Shown piece after piece: positions 22,491-35,155 of a DNA stretch of 64,000 bases. The stretch is from the NCBI RefSeq assembly GCF_027887165.1, contig NC_077229.1, forward strand, positions 114,530,520-114,594,519, read 5' to 3'. Source of the stretch: Monodelphis domestica (lineage: Eukaryota > Chordata > Mammalia > Didelphimorphia > Didelphidae). Positions within the stretch are counted from its first letter, which is position 1, and every line of letters begins with the position of its first letter. A program made the position numbers and the translations under genes. Under the pieces are notes generated by a model that saw only the letters and a list, made by a program, of their open reading frames with translations, ran no database searches and had not been told where the DNA came from.

Positions 22491-23664
22491 GTTTACATTT
22501 TCCTCTCCTTCATTTTTTGTTATTCATTTTGTATATATTTACATATGTACCTATAGCCTCTCTAGATAGAATTGATTGTTTCTCACTAGTTGGAATTTTC
22601 TTATTAGGAGTTTCTGAAGCTAATGAAATCATATCTGCCCCCCCCCCCCATATGATGTTGACAGTGACAATGATGACTTCTATTTCTTCACATAGCTTAT
22701 GAATTTACAAAGTGCTTTTTTTTATTAAAGTCTTTTCTTTTCTGCCACACTGATAATATCTCCTACAAGAGTTTATGTCATCCCCTTAAATAAACACATT
22801 TGATAATTCAACTTCATGTCAGAATATCAAGCAGCAGTGTCACTCGCCTTTTAATTTACCCTTCTTGGAATGGACCATTCCTCAGTCTTGGGAGGGTCAA
22901 CAACTAAGCTAAATGCCAGGACTCTCCCCTTCACACCAGTGTTACTATGATTGAATGTCCTTGTATTTTGCTTTAAAAAAATTTTTTTTAATCCCCTGGA
23001 GGTAGATAGGACTCTGCTATCATTTGTTTTTATGTGTGTATTGTGGAACAAAAATCATTGATGAAATGGAAGATAGTTTCTGCCTCCCCTACTTAGACTA
23101 GATCCAGAAGTAGTACCACCTTCTTCCTTATTAAGATACAGGATTTTTTTCTATGACTTTCCAGTGCAATGCTCTGTGAATGTTGGATTCTTTCCCATGG
23201 GTACAAGGTGGGCTCCAAGACCTATTTGATGCAGTAAATAAATTTTATTGATTTATTGATATTGATATAAAAATCAAAATTATTGGGGATTGGAAAGGGC
23301 AAATGTGTGGGGATGGGCCAAGGACGTGTGAGCTCAATCAGACTTGAAAATAACTTTAAGCATTTCCACCGTAATGGTGGAACTGAACATGTTGGTCAAA
23401 TGAACTTGAAATTTTAATAATAAAAGCAAAACTTTAGTTTCACTACTGTTACCTACTAGCAAAGTGTTAATGAATATCACTTCCCATCTCTGAAACTATT
23501 TTTTCAACTTCAACTACTTACCTCCTGGGGTCTTTGGAAGAAAAGCACATTATAACTAAGATAATAACCAACAAAGACAGTAACTTAGGAGTTAAAGAGT
23601 TTTTTGGGACTTGGGGAATTTTGTTCCTATGAAGTAGATGCTTAAAAAGAATAATAGTAATAAT
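22491..23664. other. Unassigned stretch
   Basis: AT-rich with a C run at 22641-22649 and a T/A run near 22980. No gene or clear repeat family recognised. Confidence 0.35.
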
Positions 23665-24150
23665 TATTGTTGTTGTTTGTCCTTAATTTTAAAACAGGAT
23701 CAATGACCTGGGATTATGTTTTGACTTGCAAGTAAATTGGATTTAAATGAGGGTGAGTTGCACAGTCAACATCTCTTTCTCTCTCCTCCAGAGTCATCAA
23801 AGTCTAGTAGCAAGACAAAAGTCAAGATGGCTGGTGAGATGCAGTAGATGACCTTGGTATCTATGATATCTGCCCAACCTCTGGGCCCTCCACAGTGCCT
23901 ACTTCATCCACCCTCATGACTGATGGAATAAATTGTTTTCATTTGCCCATTTTTCTGGGGGAAGTCTTTACATGCTTGGGATTAGATACCCCTGTAACTC
24001 ACTGATAGGTTTGAGACCTACTGGTTACCCTCAACCTGGTCTTGCACATCTGCTGAGATGATTTTATAGGGATGTGATAGCTTCTTAGAGCCACAGGTAA
24101 GATTTAAGTGAAAGGTGGAGGAACAGCACTGCAATGGGCTCATCAAGCCC
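23665..24150 (+). mobile_element. Marsupial interspersed repeat (SINE-like)
   Basis: 'gttgttgtttgtccttaat', 'ggatcaatgacctggg', 'ttgacttgcaagtaaattgg' and 'tcctccagagtcatcaaagt' are phrases I recognise from a widespread marsupial repeat whose family name I cannot assign safely. Clear resemblance ends near 23850; the remainder to 24150 is assigned by continuity. Confidence 0.5.
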
Positions 24151-24744
24151 TCACACCGATCAGTTTGCTAGTAAAAAAGTAATATAGGGGAGAAACATTG
24201 TTTGCTTTTATACAAACACATACATATGTATTTATAGTATGCATTTGAATGGGATACATGACAAATGCACAATTTTCTAAATGTTTTCTTAGATAAGACA
24301 TTGAAATCTTGAAGCCCACAGAAAGGCAGATCCAATTCCATTACAAACAATTCCATTACAAGCCATAGCTATTGCTCATATTTTTTGTCATTGTTGAATT
24401 GAACAATGATGCTATTATATTAAATATTACTTAAAATGAAAACAATCCCATATATCCCAGTAGTAGTAATAATAATAATGATGATGATGGTAACAATAAT
24501 AACTGATATTCATTTTGTGCTTCCAATGGGAACTTAATAAGAACTCTAAAAAGGGAGATAAGAACTCCTAGTAACCAGAATCTTGAGAAATTTTTTTGTC
24601 ATATGGGTTCTCTGATTTTATTTCTTGTTACTTCTTTCTCCAGGGATTGTGGTGTGTGCATAAGGAAGCTATGATGTGATTTCAATAAGAAATGTTTTCA
24701 TAACTTACTCTTGCTATATTATGTTAGTAAGTACCTGCATAAAA

Positions 24745-24950
24745 GGGGCACCTAGGTCACTCAGTGGATAGAGAGCCAGGCCTGGAGACTGGAAGTCCCA
24801 GGTTCAAATGTGGCCTCAAACACTTCCTGCCTCTCTGACCCTGGACAAGTCGCTTAATCCAATTGCCTAGCCCATACCAATCTTCTGCCTTGAAACTGAT
24901 ACTCAGTATTAATTTTAAGGCAGAAGGTAGGGATTTAAAAATACCTTTGT
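24745..24950 (+). mobile_element. tRNA-headed SINE
   Basis: Starts 'aggggcacctaggtcactca', box B 'ggttcaaatgtggcctc', ends 'aggcagaaggtagggat'. It is close in length and sequence to the copy at 20013. Confidence 0.85.
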
Positions 24951-25086
24951 AAAGAAAAACTGGTTGATTCCAAGTTAAAAAAATGTTAACAAGACACACA
25001 CTAAGTCCATGAGTGATAGTATTAAAGACTCAGTCCCTGAAGACTATGCTAGAATTCTGAGGAGAGTAATGGGGACGTTGACCAAC

Positions 25087-25232
25087 TGTGAGAAGGAAAT
25101 CACTTTAAAAGACTGATATATATTAATTTAAGGTCGCCGAGGAATTCAGCTATGTAATTCCTAAATGAAAACTCAAGTCAGCAGTCAACCCTTTATGGAG
25201 TTTTTAATTACAAACAGGAGGAAGAAAGGTAT

Positions 25233-25314
<82 letters not shown>

Positions 25315-26079
25315 GGAGAGAAGGGAATAGGGCTTAAATACCTCCTCTGTTTAGGCTGGGCCAAAAGGCCCAAGCCCTTAGATAGCTGAGGCAAAGAAAA
25401 GAGATCAGTCCCTATCACTCACGTGACCAAAATGGAGAAACAGTCTCAGGGGCCTCCACCTCCAGCCTCCTTCAGAGCAAAAACTTCTCAGAGCACAACC
25501 TCTCAGAGCAAAACCTCTTGAACCTGCATTTCTCCCTGTCCTCAGACCCTGCTATCTTTAAGGAAACCATCTAAGTCCCCTCCCCTCAGTTCTCACATCT
25601 ACCAATCACTGTCCATGTCTCCCCTGTGCCAATGGTGGCTCTAGCTTAACCCAGGATCGCCCAGAGGTCTGCCCTCCCTTTGCACATGTCTGTTGAAGGT
25701 CATATTCTCAAATAATTAAATTTTGATCTATGCTGCAGCCCTTCCTAAATCCTGTTAGGCTGAGTAGGGTGGAGATTGTAAGTTCCAAGACCTGGTTCTG
25801 TCATTCCAAGTATCTCTATTGTATCAATTCTAAAATCAATCATGACTCAAAGAACTTCCTGTTCTATGCTTAAGCATAGGTCAAAGCCCTTTCCATTGTT
25901 CAGCAAAAGGTTTCTGTCCTAAAGCAGTCCCAAGTAGGGAGGAGAAGGATCCTCCCATGCCAAGGGGGTTCACATTCCAATAGAGTTCTTACTATCAGTA
26001 GGAAATTTTTTCCAAGTATGAAACTTTCCAATGGTGAAATTTCCAACATTCACAAGTCTAAGAAATTTTAAGGTTTACA
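25087..26079 (-). mobile_element. Solo LTR with 4-bp target duplication
   Basis: The segment begins TGTGAGAAGG and ends GGTTTACA, giving TG...CA ends. CAAC lies immediately outside on both sides (25083-25086 and 26080-26083). A 4-bp duplication is what gamma-like retroviruses make. Minus orientation is inferred from the shared U3-like start (TGTAAACC, compare 37519) and from its relative at 30510. An (AG)n tract lies inside. No coding part remains. Confidence 0.8.
25234..25311. repeat. (AG)n tract inside LTR
   Basis: About 39 uninterrupted AG units within the solo LTR, at the same place as the tract in the related LTR at 30510. Confidence 0.97.
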
Positions 26080-26269
26080 CAACCAATAAGAGTGAAAATT
26101 ATGGAAGTTGTCCATGAGTGGTTGCTACATGGAGAAGGAGCCCAGCTTACATTCATTGGTCCTAGTTTTGTCTCCTGGGTCCAAGAACATGCCTAACTTC
26201 ATATCCATGTGATAGCTCTTTTCTCTTTTGAAGGCATATATTATGATGTGCCTAAATTTTCTCTTCTTC

Positions 26270-26770
26270 ATATAAAACACTTTTGTTCCTTCAGCTGATC
26301 CTCATGAAATTGTAACTTGTCACCATCCTGGTTGTCATCTCATGGACATTCTCCAGTTTATCACTATCCTTTATAAATGTGGCTCCCTCTACTGAACCTA
26401 ATATTCCATATGTGATCTGACTAAGACAAAGAGCAGGAATATAATCATTTCCTTTGTTCTGGATTTTGTTTTTCTTAAAAGTGATCTAAGATTGCATTAA
26501 CTTTCTTGGGTGTCATATCACATCACTGAGTCATTCTGAGACTGTCATTCACTAAAATCTTCCATTCTTTTTTGAATAAAACACTGTCTAGCCAGGCTTC
26601 CCTCATTTTGTACTTGTGAATTATTTTTAACTCAAATATATGCCCATTAAATTTTATCCTGTTCAGTTCTTCTGAGTGTTCTAGAAAGCTGAGATCTGGA
26701 TTTTTTCAAAAGCCTGACTTTTTAATCCAGTTTAACTACCCCTCTCAGCTTTGTGTCATCTGCAAATGTG
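26270..26770 (-). mobile_element. CR1-clade LINE relic (L3-like)
   Basis: Reverse-strand phrases: 'ttctccagtttatcactatc', 'ctgtctagccaggcttccct', 'cccattaaattttatcctgt' and 'cagctttgtgtcatctgcaa', a CR1-type 3' half in minus orientation. Confidence 0.6.
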
Positions 26771-26789
26771 TTAAGGCTCCCATATCCCT

Positions 26790-27268
26790 GCCAAGTCCTA
26801 TTATTTCTACCTCTGGAGTCAGTCTCAAATCTAACTTGCCCTTTCCTTCAGTACTGCCTCCACCCTTCTTCTGAGCCTTCTTATCTTCCTCTTGTACTTT
26901 CACTAAATCACTGAATTGCTGGGGTATCTGAATATGCTGGATTGGAACACCTCCCATAGAACTGGGCATGCCCTTTGGCTCCTTGCTAAGAGACGTGCAT
27001 CTTGTTCAGATGACAGAGGGAACTGATTGGTCACCAGAATTAAGGTGGATGATTGTGACTATGTCAACTATCTCTAGTAGATGCAAAGCCAGAAAGGAAA
27101 AAAAAATGATCTTTCTTTCCCAGATAAGGATCCTTAGGATTGTAAGCAAGCTCTTATGAGCTTAGTTTCCTTTGGGGTTCCCTGTGCAAAGGGCATATAT
27201 TGAATTGATCTTCTGCTTTACAGTTTATCCTTTCAATTCACCCAGCACACATAATTCAAAAATCTTTC
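26790..27268. other. Unassigned stretch
   Basis: The frames at 26745-26969 (minus) and 26968-27159 (plus) show no recognisable domain. Part of this may belong to the CR1-like relic before it. Confidence 0.35.
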
Positions 27269-27269
27269 T

Positions 27270-27475
27270 AATGGAGTAGCTGGGTGGCACAGTGGATGGA
27301 GTACCAGGACTAAAGTCAGGAAGAATGGAATTCAATTCATGCTTAAGGTGCAGGGCAAGTCATTTAACCCAGTTTGCCTCATCTCTAAAATGAGCTGGAG
27401 AAGAAAATGGCTCCAGGATCTTTGCCAAGAGAATCCCAAATGGGGCATAAGAAGTTGAATATACTAAAAAAACAA
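27270..27475 (+). mobile_element. tRNA-headed SINE, second subfamily
   Basis: Head 'gtagctgggtggcacagtgg', then 'aaaatgagctggagaagaaa', 'atctttgccaagagaatccc' and 'aaatggggcataagaag'. The same tail occurs in minus orientation at 38105-38353 and 43771-44028. Confidence 0.75.
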
Positions 27476-27539
27476 TAATGTTTTCAATATATGGATCTGA
27501 TTACAGAAGCAAAGGAATAATTTTTAAAAGCCTCATGTT

Positions 27540-28105
27540 GGCTCCCTATAAATTTCAGTCTTGGCAATCAAGGTGTTCCATTATTTGACATAGGTTGATT
27601 TTATCATTTTTTTCTCATAGTTGTTCCTTGTGCAGATCCTACTCTCTAACCATGGTAGACTTCTTACTTGTCTTTAAACACATTATTCTCATTACCATCA
27701 TGAAATTTTTTCCTCAAACTGTTCCCTATTCTAGGAATGAAATCCCCCATCATCTTTGTTGCTAATTTTTAAAGGTCAGCTTAATTACTACTTCCTCTAT
27801 GAAATCTGCTTGAATTGTCCTGACCAGAAGTGATCCTTCCTTCATCTGAATTTCCATACCATTTTTTAAATGACTACCTCATGTAGTCCCATGAGGTTCC
27901 AGATCATTGAACTTTAGATGTTTCTATCTCTGTCCACTTCTATCCATTTCTCCCTTGCCACATCCTCAAAATCCTTCATTAAACCTTGTAGCTACTAGCC
28001 TCCTCAGCAGACCCATTGGACAATCTATATTCTATTTTGTATTGTGGTTATTTCAAACATATGCCTTATTTTCCCTACTTCCTTATAAGCCAACTAAAGG
28101 TAGAT
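27540..28105 (+). mobile_element. L2-type LINE 3' region
   Basis: 'tacttcctctatgaaatctg' and 'cttgaattgtcctgacc' in the middle are L2-like wording (the 'aagccttccctgacc' box). The termini are vague. Confidence 0.45.
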
Positions 28106-28109
28106 AACG

Positions 28110-28640
28110 CAACTTAAGAAACAACCCCCCCCATTCTGTTTAATAGTGCCATGCATATATTATACAATTTAACCATCATTAAGAAACAGCCCTAAACTCA
28201 AAAGGCTTAGGAAAGGTAAAGAACTCCACAGCCATTATCCAGGGTATCAGTTCCTGGAGAGAAAAGGCCTGACATCCTCTCCTCCCTGACACCATCACCA
28301 ACTGCCATCTAGTAAATAAGCCCAAGAACCTCATGAGTAGTAGCACCTGGGGCCCCCAGACCATCAACCCTGCTACCAGCCCAGCTCTTTAAATCTACCG
28401 TCTATCAAAATAGCCCTGGTGAAGAGACCTGGCAACTGCCTCTACAGGTATAGAAGTTCTTGCCTCCCCAAGAACCACAGCTACTGAAGACCCCAAAAAG
28501 AAATTTCTCAATACTGTATTTTTGGCACTCTCAACTGATTCAACAAATGTGGTTTTATCAATGAAAATGATAATAAAAGTGTTGAATCACTTTCTGTTTT
28601 GTGACTGCACACTCAGGTCCATGGGGCCTTCCCACCATAT
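28110..28640. other. Unassigned stretch
   Basis: Somewhat GC-richer around 28200-28470. No frame, repeat or RNA recognised. An AATAAAAG at 28572 hints at a decayed retrocopy or LTR, without other support. Confidence 0.3.
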
Positions 28641-28644
28641 TGCT

Positions 28645-28706
28645 GAATCCATCTCTGTGGCATATTTTCCCTTATTAGAATGTGACAGTTCCTTGAGAGC
28701 AGGACT

Positions 28707-28711
<5 letters not shown>
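28645..28711 (+). mobile_element. L2-type LINE terminus
   Basis: 'gaatgtgacagttccttgag' followed by 'agcaggactgtg' is an L2 3' end that runs into the GT microsatellite. Confidence 0.5.

Positions 28712-28766
<55 letters not shown>
28712..28766. repeat. (GT)n microsatellite
   Basis: About 27 perfect GT units. Confidence 0.97.
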
Positions 28767-28768
<2 letters not shown>

Positions 28769-29065
28769 TCCTTTACACATTGTAAGGACTGAATATCTTT
28801 CCACCCATCCATTCATCATTCATCCCTAGTCTGTGCAAATAATTATGGATAAGAAATAAACACTGGAATCTATAATACTGGAGCTACAATCCCTGTAAAC
28901 TACAATATCAAGTACTACTTGATAATTGTATTAGGTATAGTATAAAAGGATATGTGTGATCTAGGAGAGAAAGATTGTTCCTGCTGGGAGATCAAAAAAG
29001 ATTTCATGAAAATATTGATATTTGAATTAGATTTAAAACCATATTAAAAAATAAAAGAGGGAAGT

Positions 29066-29951
29066 TTGTACCCTGGGGGAAGTTTGGACTTTCGGTATGG
29101 AGAAGGGGAAAGAGAGGAGAACCCCCTTCTCAAAGCAAGGTTTAGGGGAGACAGTAGATGTAATGAGTTGGCTCAGAGAGAAGAGAGGGGGTTTGAAGAT
29201 TTTCCTCCTTCTGCCTTCCCTTCTTAGCTAAAGCTGCTCTCCCCAATTCACTCTTGTCCCTCTTGTCCCCCCTCCTCTACTTGAGACCAAAGGGTCTCCC
29301 CTTGATCTGTTCACTCACACTCAGCTTGGAGAACAGATAACTTTTAATGTCAACTCAATCAGGTAATACAAAAGAAATAATGGGCAGGGAAGAGTGGGAA
29401 AAGGAATGTGGGAAAAGGGGGTCCTTGTCTCTATCTAAACCCTTTCCTCTCCCTCCTCGAGTTTGGGGATAACTCAGGCCTTGGTAGCCTGAGCCCCCTG
29501 AGAGAAAGTCAGGTTGACTCACCCCTGGGCAACAGGAGCTGAGATAAAGTCTGCTCAGGTTTCTCTTCAGAAAGTCCCTTCAATTGGGAAGTATTTGTGG
29601 GGGGGGGATTTCCAGTCACCAGCAGGAAAAATGGGTAACCCTCAGGAGAAAGTCTTTTCCCCAACTTCTCTCTTCTACTTCTCAAGACTGAGAGACCCTT
29701 ACTACTCTCCCAGCCAGAGTTTTCTCCTCCTATGGATTCCCCTTCTGGGGCCCCTCCCCCATTGAGGTGATCAATTTCACATTCTCTTCAGCCTGGCACT
29801 TTTTCTCTAGTGCCTGCCTCTGTCACAAATCCTCCATTTCCTGTTGTTTGCATGGTGCCACCCTGGCCCATGCCAATTACTTATCTTCTATGTCTATTCT
29901 AATCTATGCTACTTATTGTTCCCATCTAACCTCCACCCTCCCAAAATAACA
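29066..29951 (-). mobile_element. LTR-like GC-richer block
   Basis: About 0.9 kb that contrasts sharply with the AT-rich flanks. On the minus strand it begins TGTTATTTTGGG, carries an ATTAAA signal about two thirds along and ends ...GGGTACA. No target-site duplication is visible, so the boundaries are tentative. Confidence 0.4.
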
Positions 29952-30505
29952 AAATAATGATATTAAATAAATAATATATAAAATAAATAATAAAAATAAA
30001 AATAATAAATCATATCCTAATTTGTCTATTTGCTAATCTAAGTTCCTATCTTATGCTAAGACTGAATTGTAGGAAGAGGGTTAGGATTATGTGCCAACAA
30101 AGTTTTATAATATAACAATTTCTTAATAGAAAGTCATTCCTATTGCAATCAATATAAAATTTAAATCTTAAGTAAAATTGAACTATCCTATGACTTATGT
30201 AATGCTAATTCCACTGTAATAATTCATAACATTTATAGGTATATATATGTGTATATATATATGTTAACTTGTATCTAATGAAATATGATTTATTCTGTCC
30301 CTATGTTACATCTCTAGTTACAATATTCCCTTTTCCACCCTAAACAACTCTGTCCCTGTCTATTAACGGTTACTATTTTAACTCTCCTTTCTATCTATAT
30401 TACTGTATTAGATTATTATTATGCTATATATATACATATATATATATACATGTCTACTATTTGTACACATTTACATATATCACATGTTATTTAAATACAT
30501 ATATA
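29952..30505. other. AT-rich stretch
   Basis: Starts with an A/T-only run (29945-30010), then low-complexity 'tatata/catata' text around 30235-30265 and 30425-30505. No gene seen. Confidence 0.6.
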
Positions 30506-30509
30506 TATG

Positions 30510-31295
<786 letters not shown>

Positions 31296-31494
31296 TATGG
31301 TAGTAGAGATTTATTTACAGATATACAATTTATGGGTTGTCCTTATTTATGGCACAGCCCCTGTCAGTGTAAAATTTGTCCGTGTTCTAGTTATGTTGTG
31401 GTGGATGCATATTTATTCAAATGTGCATGTGAATGTACTTCCCTATATGTGAAGTTAATATGATTGGCAATTAATCTTATGTGACCCATTTTCC

Positions 31495-32017
31495 TGAAGT
31501 TCACTCCCCATATGAGATATTGTACGGACAGCCAGTATGGATAGGAAGGACCGCTAAACCATCTTTTCTTTTCATGCTGGGAGGGAGTTATACACCTATC
31601 TGACACATACAAAATAGGTTGGAAGAACTGAGAAGGCTAGGACTACTAGTGCAAAGGTTCCCACTAGATTTCTTATTATATAACATAAGACCAGGGGACA
31701 AAGTATATGTAAAAAATTTTGCCAAAGACATACCCACAGAGCCCAGATGGATTGGTCCATATGATGTAGCTCTCACCAGTCCTACATCGATCAAAGTAGT
31801 AGGAAAAGATTCTTGGCTTCACACATCTTGTGTTAAACATCACTATGCCCATGATAACACACCAAAAGACAACTTAATGGAAGCCCAAGAATCCATTCAA
31901 ACACAGACACCCCAAGAACAACCCTTGATAAATAAATATAGAGCCCATGAATCCAACAAAATCACACAAGAAGAAATAGAGATACAGAACAGAGATAGTG
32001 AAACCAAAATAGAATAA
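31495..32017 (+). pseudogene. ERV fossil: integrase C-terminal fragment, gamma-like
   Basis: A retroviral fossil fragment. The translation shows a SPYEILYGQP box, then a basic stretch with GDKVYVK and WIGPYDV near 31740-31770, the GPY/F-type C-terminal integrase region of gamma-like retroviruses. A homologous stretch lies at 55840-56170 in the larger ERV. The downstream codons are rich in Q, E and T and unassigned. The rest of the element is absent; the LTR just upstream has the opposite orientation, so it is not its partner. Confidence 0.8.
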
Positions 32018-32494
32018 TGCTCAAGACAGATAATATAAATTTGGGTTAGTTAGATCAGGGAGGATTAGCGTAACCTGTGAAATACAGGAGAAGCAGTTCC
32101 TTATGGAACCTGGGAATTTATTTGGGTGAATTTAGAATCCCTTAGAATTATTAAACCTATATATGAATTTCAATCTTGAGCCTAGACTAAAATATTAACC
32201 TCTACAATCAACCACAAAGGAATAGATTAATGGTCTTAAGATCACACATTACATTCATTACATTAAAAAAAAATCTCACTTGCACACATGAGGATGACAC
32301 AAACATCCTGTATCAAGTTTCACTCCCATGCATCAAAATATTCGCTCTTACATGCATGCACACGTTAATCTCACACACGCATGATCCTGTAGTTCTGGAT
32401 ACCTGAGATCATCTTTCAAGGTGAGATGACAGGCAAGTATGTATCCTGTAAAGGAGAAGGCACCCCGGACTTTTTTTTTTTTTACAAAACAAGG
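32018..32494. other. Tail of the ERV fragment or unassigned
   Basis: No recognised domain. It may be decayed sequence downstream of the integrase. It ends in A and T runs (32264-32273, 32469-32481). Confidence 0.3.
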
Positions 32495-32762
32495 AATGGA
32501 CAACTAGATGGCACCATTATAAAAACACTAGACCTGGAGTCAGGAAAACCTGAGTTAAAATCTGGCTTCAGTTACTTAACTAGCTGTTAGAATTTGGGCC
32601 AGTCAGAGAGTAAACTCTTTTTGCCTCAGTTTTTTCAACCGCAAAGTGAAGATAATATTCTCACCTCTTTCCCATGGTTGTTGAAAGGATGAAATGAAAT
32701 AATATTTATAAAGTGCTTATCATGCTGTCTGGCACATAGTAGGAGCTATATAAATTATGATG
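32495..32762 (+). mobile_element. MIR-type core-SINE
   Basis: 'cctggagtcaggaaaacctg', 'ttgcctcagttttttcaacc' and the terminus 'ctggcacatagtaggagcta' make a complete MIR-like element. Confidence 0.85.
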
Positions 32763-32775
32763 ATAATACTTAGTT

Positions 32776-32955
32776 TTGGAAGAAAAAGAAAAGAAAGAAA
32801 AAAGAAAAAAGAAGAGGCAGAGGAAGAGGATGAAGAAGGAGGAGGAGGAGGAGAAGAAGAAGAAGAAGAAGAAGAAGAAGAAGAAGAAGAAGAAGAAGAA
32901 GAAGAAGAAGAAGAAGAAGAAGAAGAAGAAGAAGAAGAAGAAGAAGAAAAGAAAA
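32776..32955. repeat. Purine tract with (GAA)n core
   Basis: All-purine (nearly) for 180 bases; a perfect GAA/AAG run covers about 32850-32948, some 33 units. It lies directly downstream of a MIR. Confidence 0.97.
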
Positions 32956-32999
32956 TAGTTGCTCCAACTATGTTTAGAAAGTTCTTCTGTAGGCAGTTC

Positions 33000-33464
33000 A
33001 AACTGTCTTATGAAAGCAGATTTTTCAAGTTATCAATGTGAGTGATCATATCTCAGAAATTACCAAATGCTAGGGCTTGAGATATAAATTTGTTGATTGA
33101 CAAGAAATGGAGAAAAATTTAATAACAGATTGAACTCTAAAGTGTACTGTGAGTATTTTTTTTCTCAGAGAGCCTTTTGTTAAACATTTGCCAGCACATT
33201 ACTTAGTGGGGTGTTTAGTGAACAATGAATGAAAGGCCTGAGGTATGTTTATTTTTTGCAAGTCAAAGTGAATGCATTTTAAAGGTGAGATCTACAGGGA
33301 AGGAATGAGCATGAAACTGGGGAGACATGCGGTTCTTCATTGGTAGGAGTGCCATGAGCAGACAAAGCTGTTTATCACTCCCTGCTCTTGATTTGATTGC
33401 TTACACCTCCATGGTTTCCCACATGCTGTTTCTTCTGTTTGGAACATACTCTTCATTCCCCTAA
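33000..33464. other. Unassigned stretch
   Basis: No gene or repeat recognised. Confidence 0.35.
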
Positions 33465-33650
33465 TTAGAACATATAAGCGTTTAAGAAATGCCACACTGA
33501 GTTAGATTAATGACCCATCCAGACTTACATTCAGTTTCTGACAAGGGAAGATTCAAAGAGTTGGAGAAGTTTAGACTTGAAGAGCATGGTAATTGCCCTC
33601 TGCGGAGTCTTCCTTCAAAGATCAGAATGTACCTGAAATAATAACAAGAA
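33465..33650. mobile_element. Possible CR1-clade relic
   Basis: 'gccacactgagttagattaa' and 'gacccatccagacttacatt' resemble a CR1-type phrase common in amniotes, followed by 'gaagtttagacttgaagagc'. Weak evidence. Confidence 0.3.
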
Positions 33651-33659
33651 GACTGTTAT

Positions 33660-34860
33660 TATTTTATTAGTATTCACAAATTTGACAAAATCCTTCTTGA
33701 CCTTATAGCACTTTGTATTTTTTCTATGGAAAATCTTTTAAGGTCATGGGCTTCACTTAGTTAATTTCCAGGGTTTCCAAAGGATCTCCTATTTACTGGT
33801 TCCATAATTTTATTGGTCCTGTAGCTCCCATAAGGTCTAGTTCATCTCTACCCCTACTCCCACTTCACATATGTGTCATGTCCTTATAACTTGTCTACTT
33901 ACAGGTCCCCAAGGTCTCCACTCACCACTAGGGTTCTAGTAGTACTCCAGATGGGGCAGTTGTATAATGTGATCAGCCTGAGTATCAACTGGCAGGCTCT
34001 ACTCAAGATTATCTCTTTGGGATTATTTAATTAGCCAGCTTTTAAGTACCCTTTTAGAAAAGGGTATTTACTAAGGTGATACAATAAACAGAGTTGGTGC
34101 AAAAAATCCTAACTCCTCAAGTGTGTGGCACACTGACTGCTCCTCATATCCCCAACCTTGCCCCAGTACATAGAGGCCAGGGGGGAATGTCTTTAAACTT
34201 AAAGAAAACATGTGTCAAAGGGGTAGCACAGCTCTGGGGTACTGGAATGTTTTTCTTCATTCATAAAATACTCAAGAAGCATATATGATTACTAAGCATG
34301 ATTAATTGATATCCAGTTTATCCTGAGTTCCCAAGACAGATACTATCATCACCCACAGCTGATACAGAGAAATGATGCTGTAACACTGATAAAATGATGG
34401 AAATTTGGAAATCCTCTGAACCCTTTGAAACTTGTACATTTCTTTTCAAGGTAAAAGTGGTAGAAGGAAAGGAGACATGGCTAATGCCAAAGCTGAAGTC
34501 TCTCTGCCTGTTATTCCCTTCAATTCATATTTAAAACTATGCTTGGACCAGTTTCTGGAATTCAATCCCTTATTGATTCATCCCATTAGCTTAAGTTTCC
34601 TTTTCTCTATCCAACAGTTTCTCTGCAAGTCATTCCAGTTCAAAGGCATTTTAGCACTTTAACTAAGTCTTAGGACTGATTTGTTGAGTTATGTTCACAA
34701 CTAGTTAAGAGATCAAGGCTATAAAATAGGGTCAGATTCTGCCTTTAACCATTACAATTCTTTCAAACTTCAAGAAATTTGAGTAAGTAAAAGGATTTTT
34801 TAAACCTCTTACTGTAAGGATCAGTGATTTCTGACACATTTAAGCCCAATAAGAGAAGTT
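33660..34860. other. Unassigned stretch
   Basis: No gene recognised; frames at 34094-34288 and 34432-34662 lack motifs. Confidence 0.35.
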
Positions 34861-34864
34861 TATT

Positions 34865-35050
34865 TAATTCAATAAATGTTTATTAACCACTTATTCCATG
34901 TATGAAAGTATTAGGTTTACAAAGTACTATACATGCATTTTCTCATTTGGTCAACAACCCTGTGAGGTGGTTGCTATTATCTCCATTTAACAAGTGAGGA
35001 GACTGAGGTCAAGTGACATTGAATGATTTGTCAATGATTTTATTGACACT
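34865..35050 (-). mobile_element. MIR-type core-SINE
   Basis: 'caataaatgtttattaacca', 'aaccctgtgaggtggttgct' and 'gtgaggagactgaggtca' are MIR reverse-strand phrases. Confidence 0.7.
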
Positions 35051-35155
35051 GTCAACCTAGCCCTTTGGTACTTTATCTGTACAAGACCTCAGGTAGCAGA
35101 AAACTCAAGGTTTCCTAATTTCCCCAATATTGTAGGAAGCAAGAAAACTAGGAAT

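Noticed and set aside
25165-25418. RE/SL-repeat frames on both strands (also at 30604-30891)
   Set aside because: They read the (AG)n microsatellite and LTR flank; no protein.
28522-28819. VCVC/HTHT-repeat frames
   Set aside because: Products of the (GT)n microsatellite.
32720-33041. Frames coding poly-Glu, poly-Ser, poly-Lys or poly-Leu
   Set aside because: They are translations of the (GAA)n tract in different frames, not genes.
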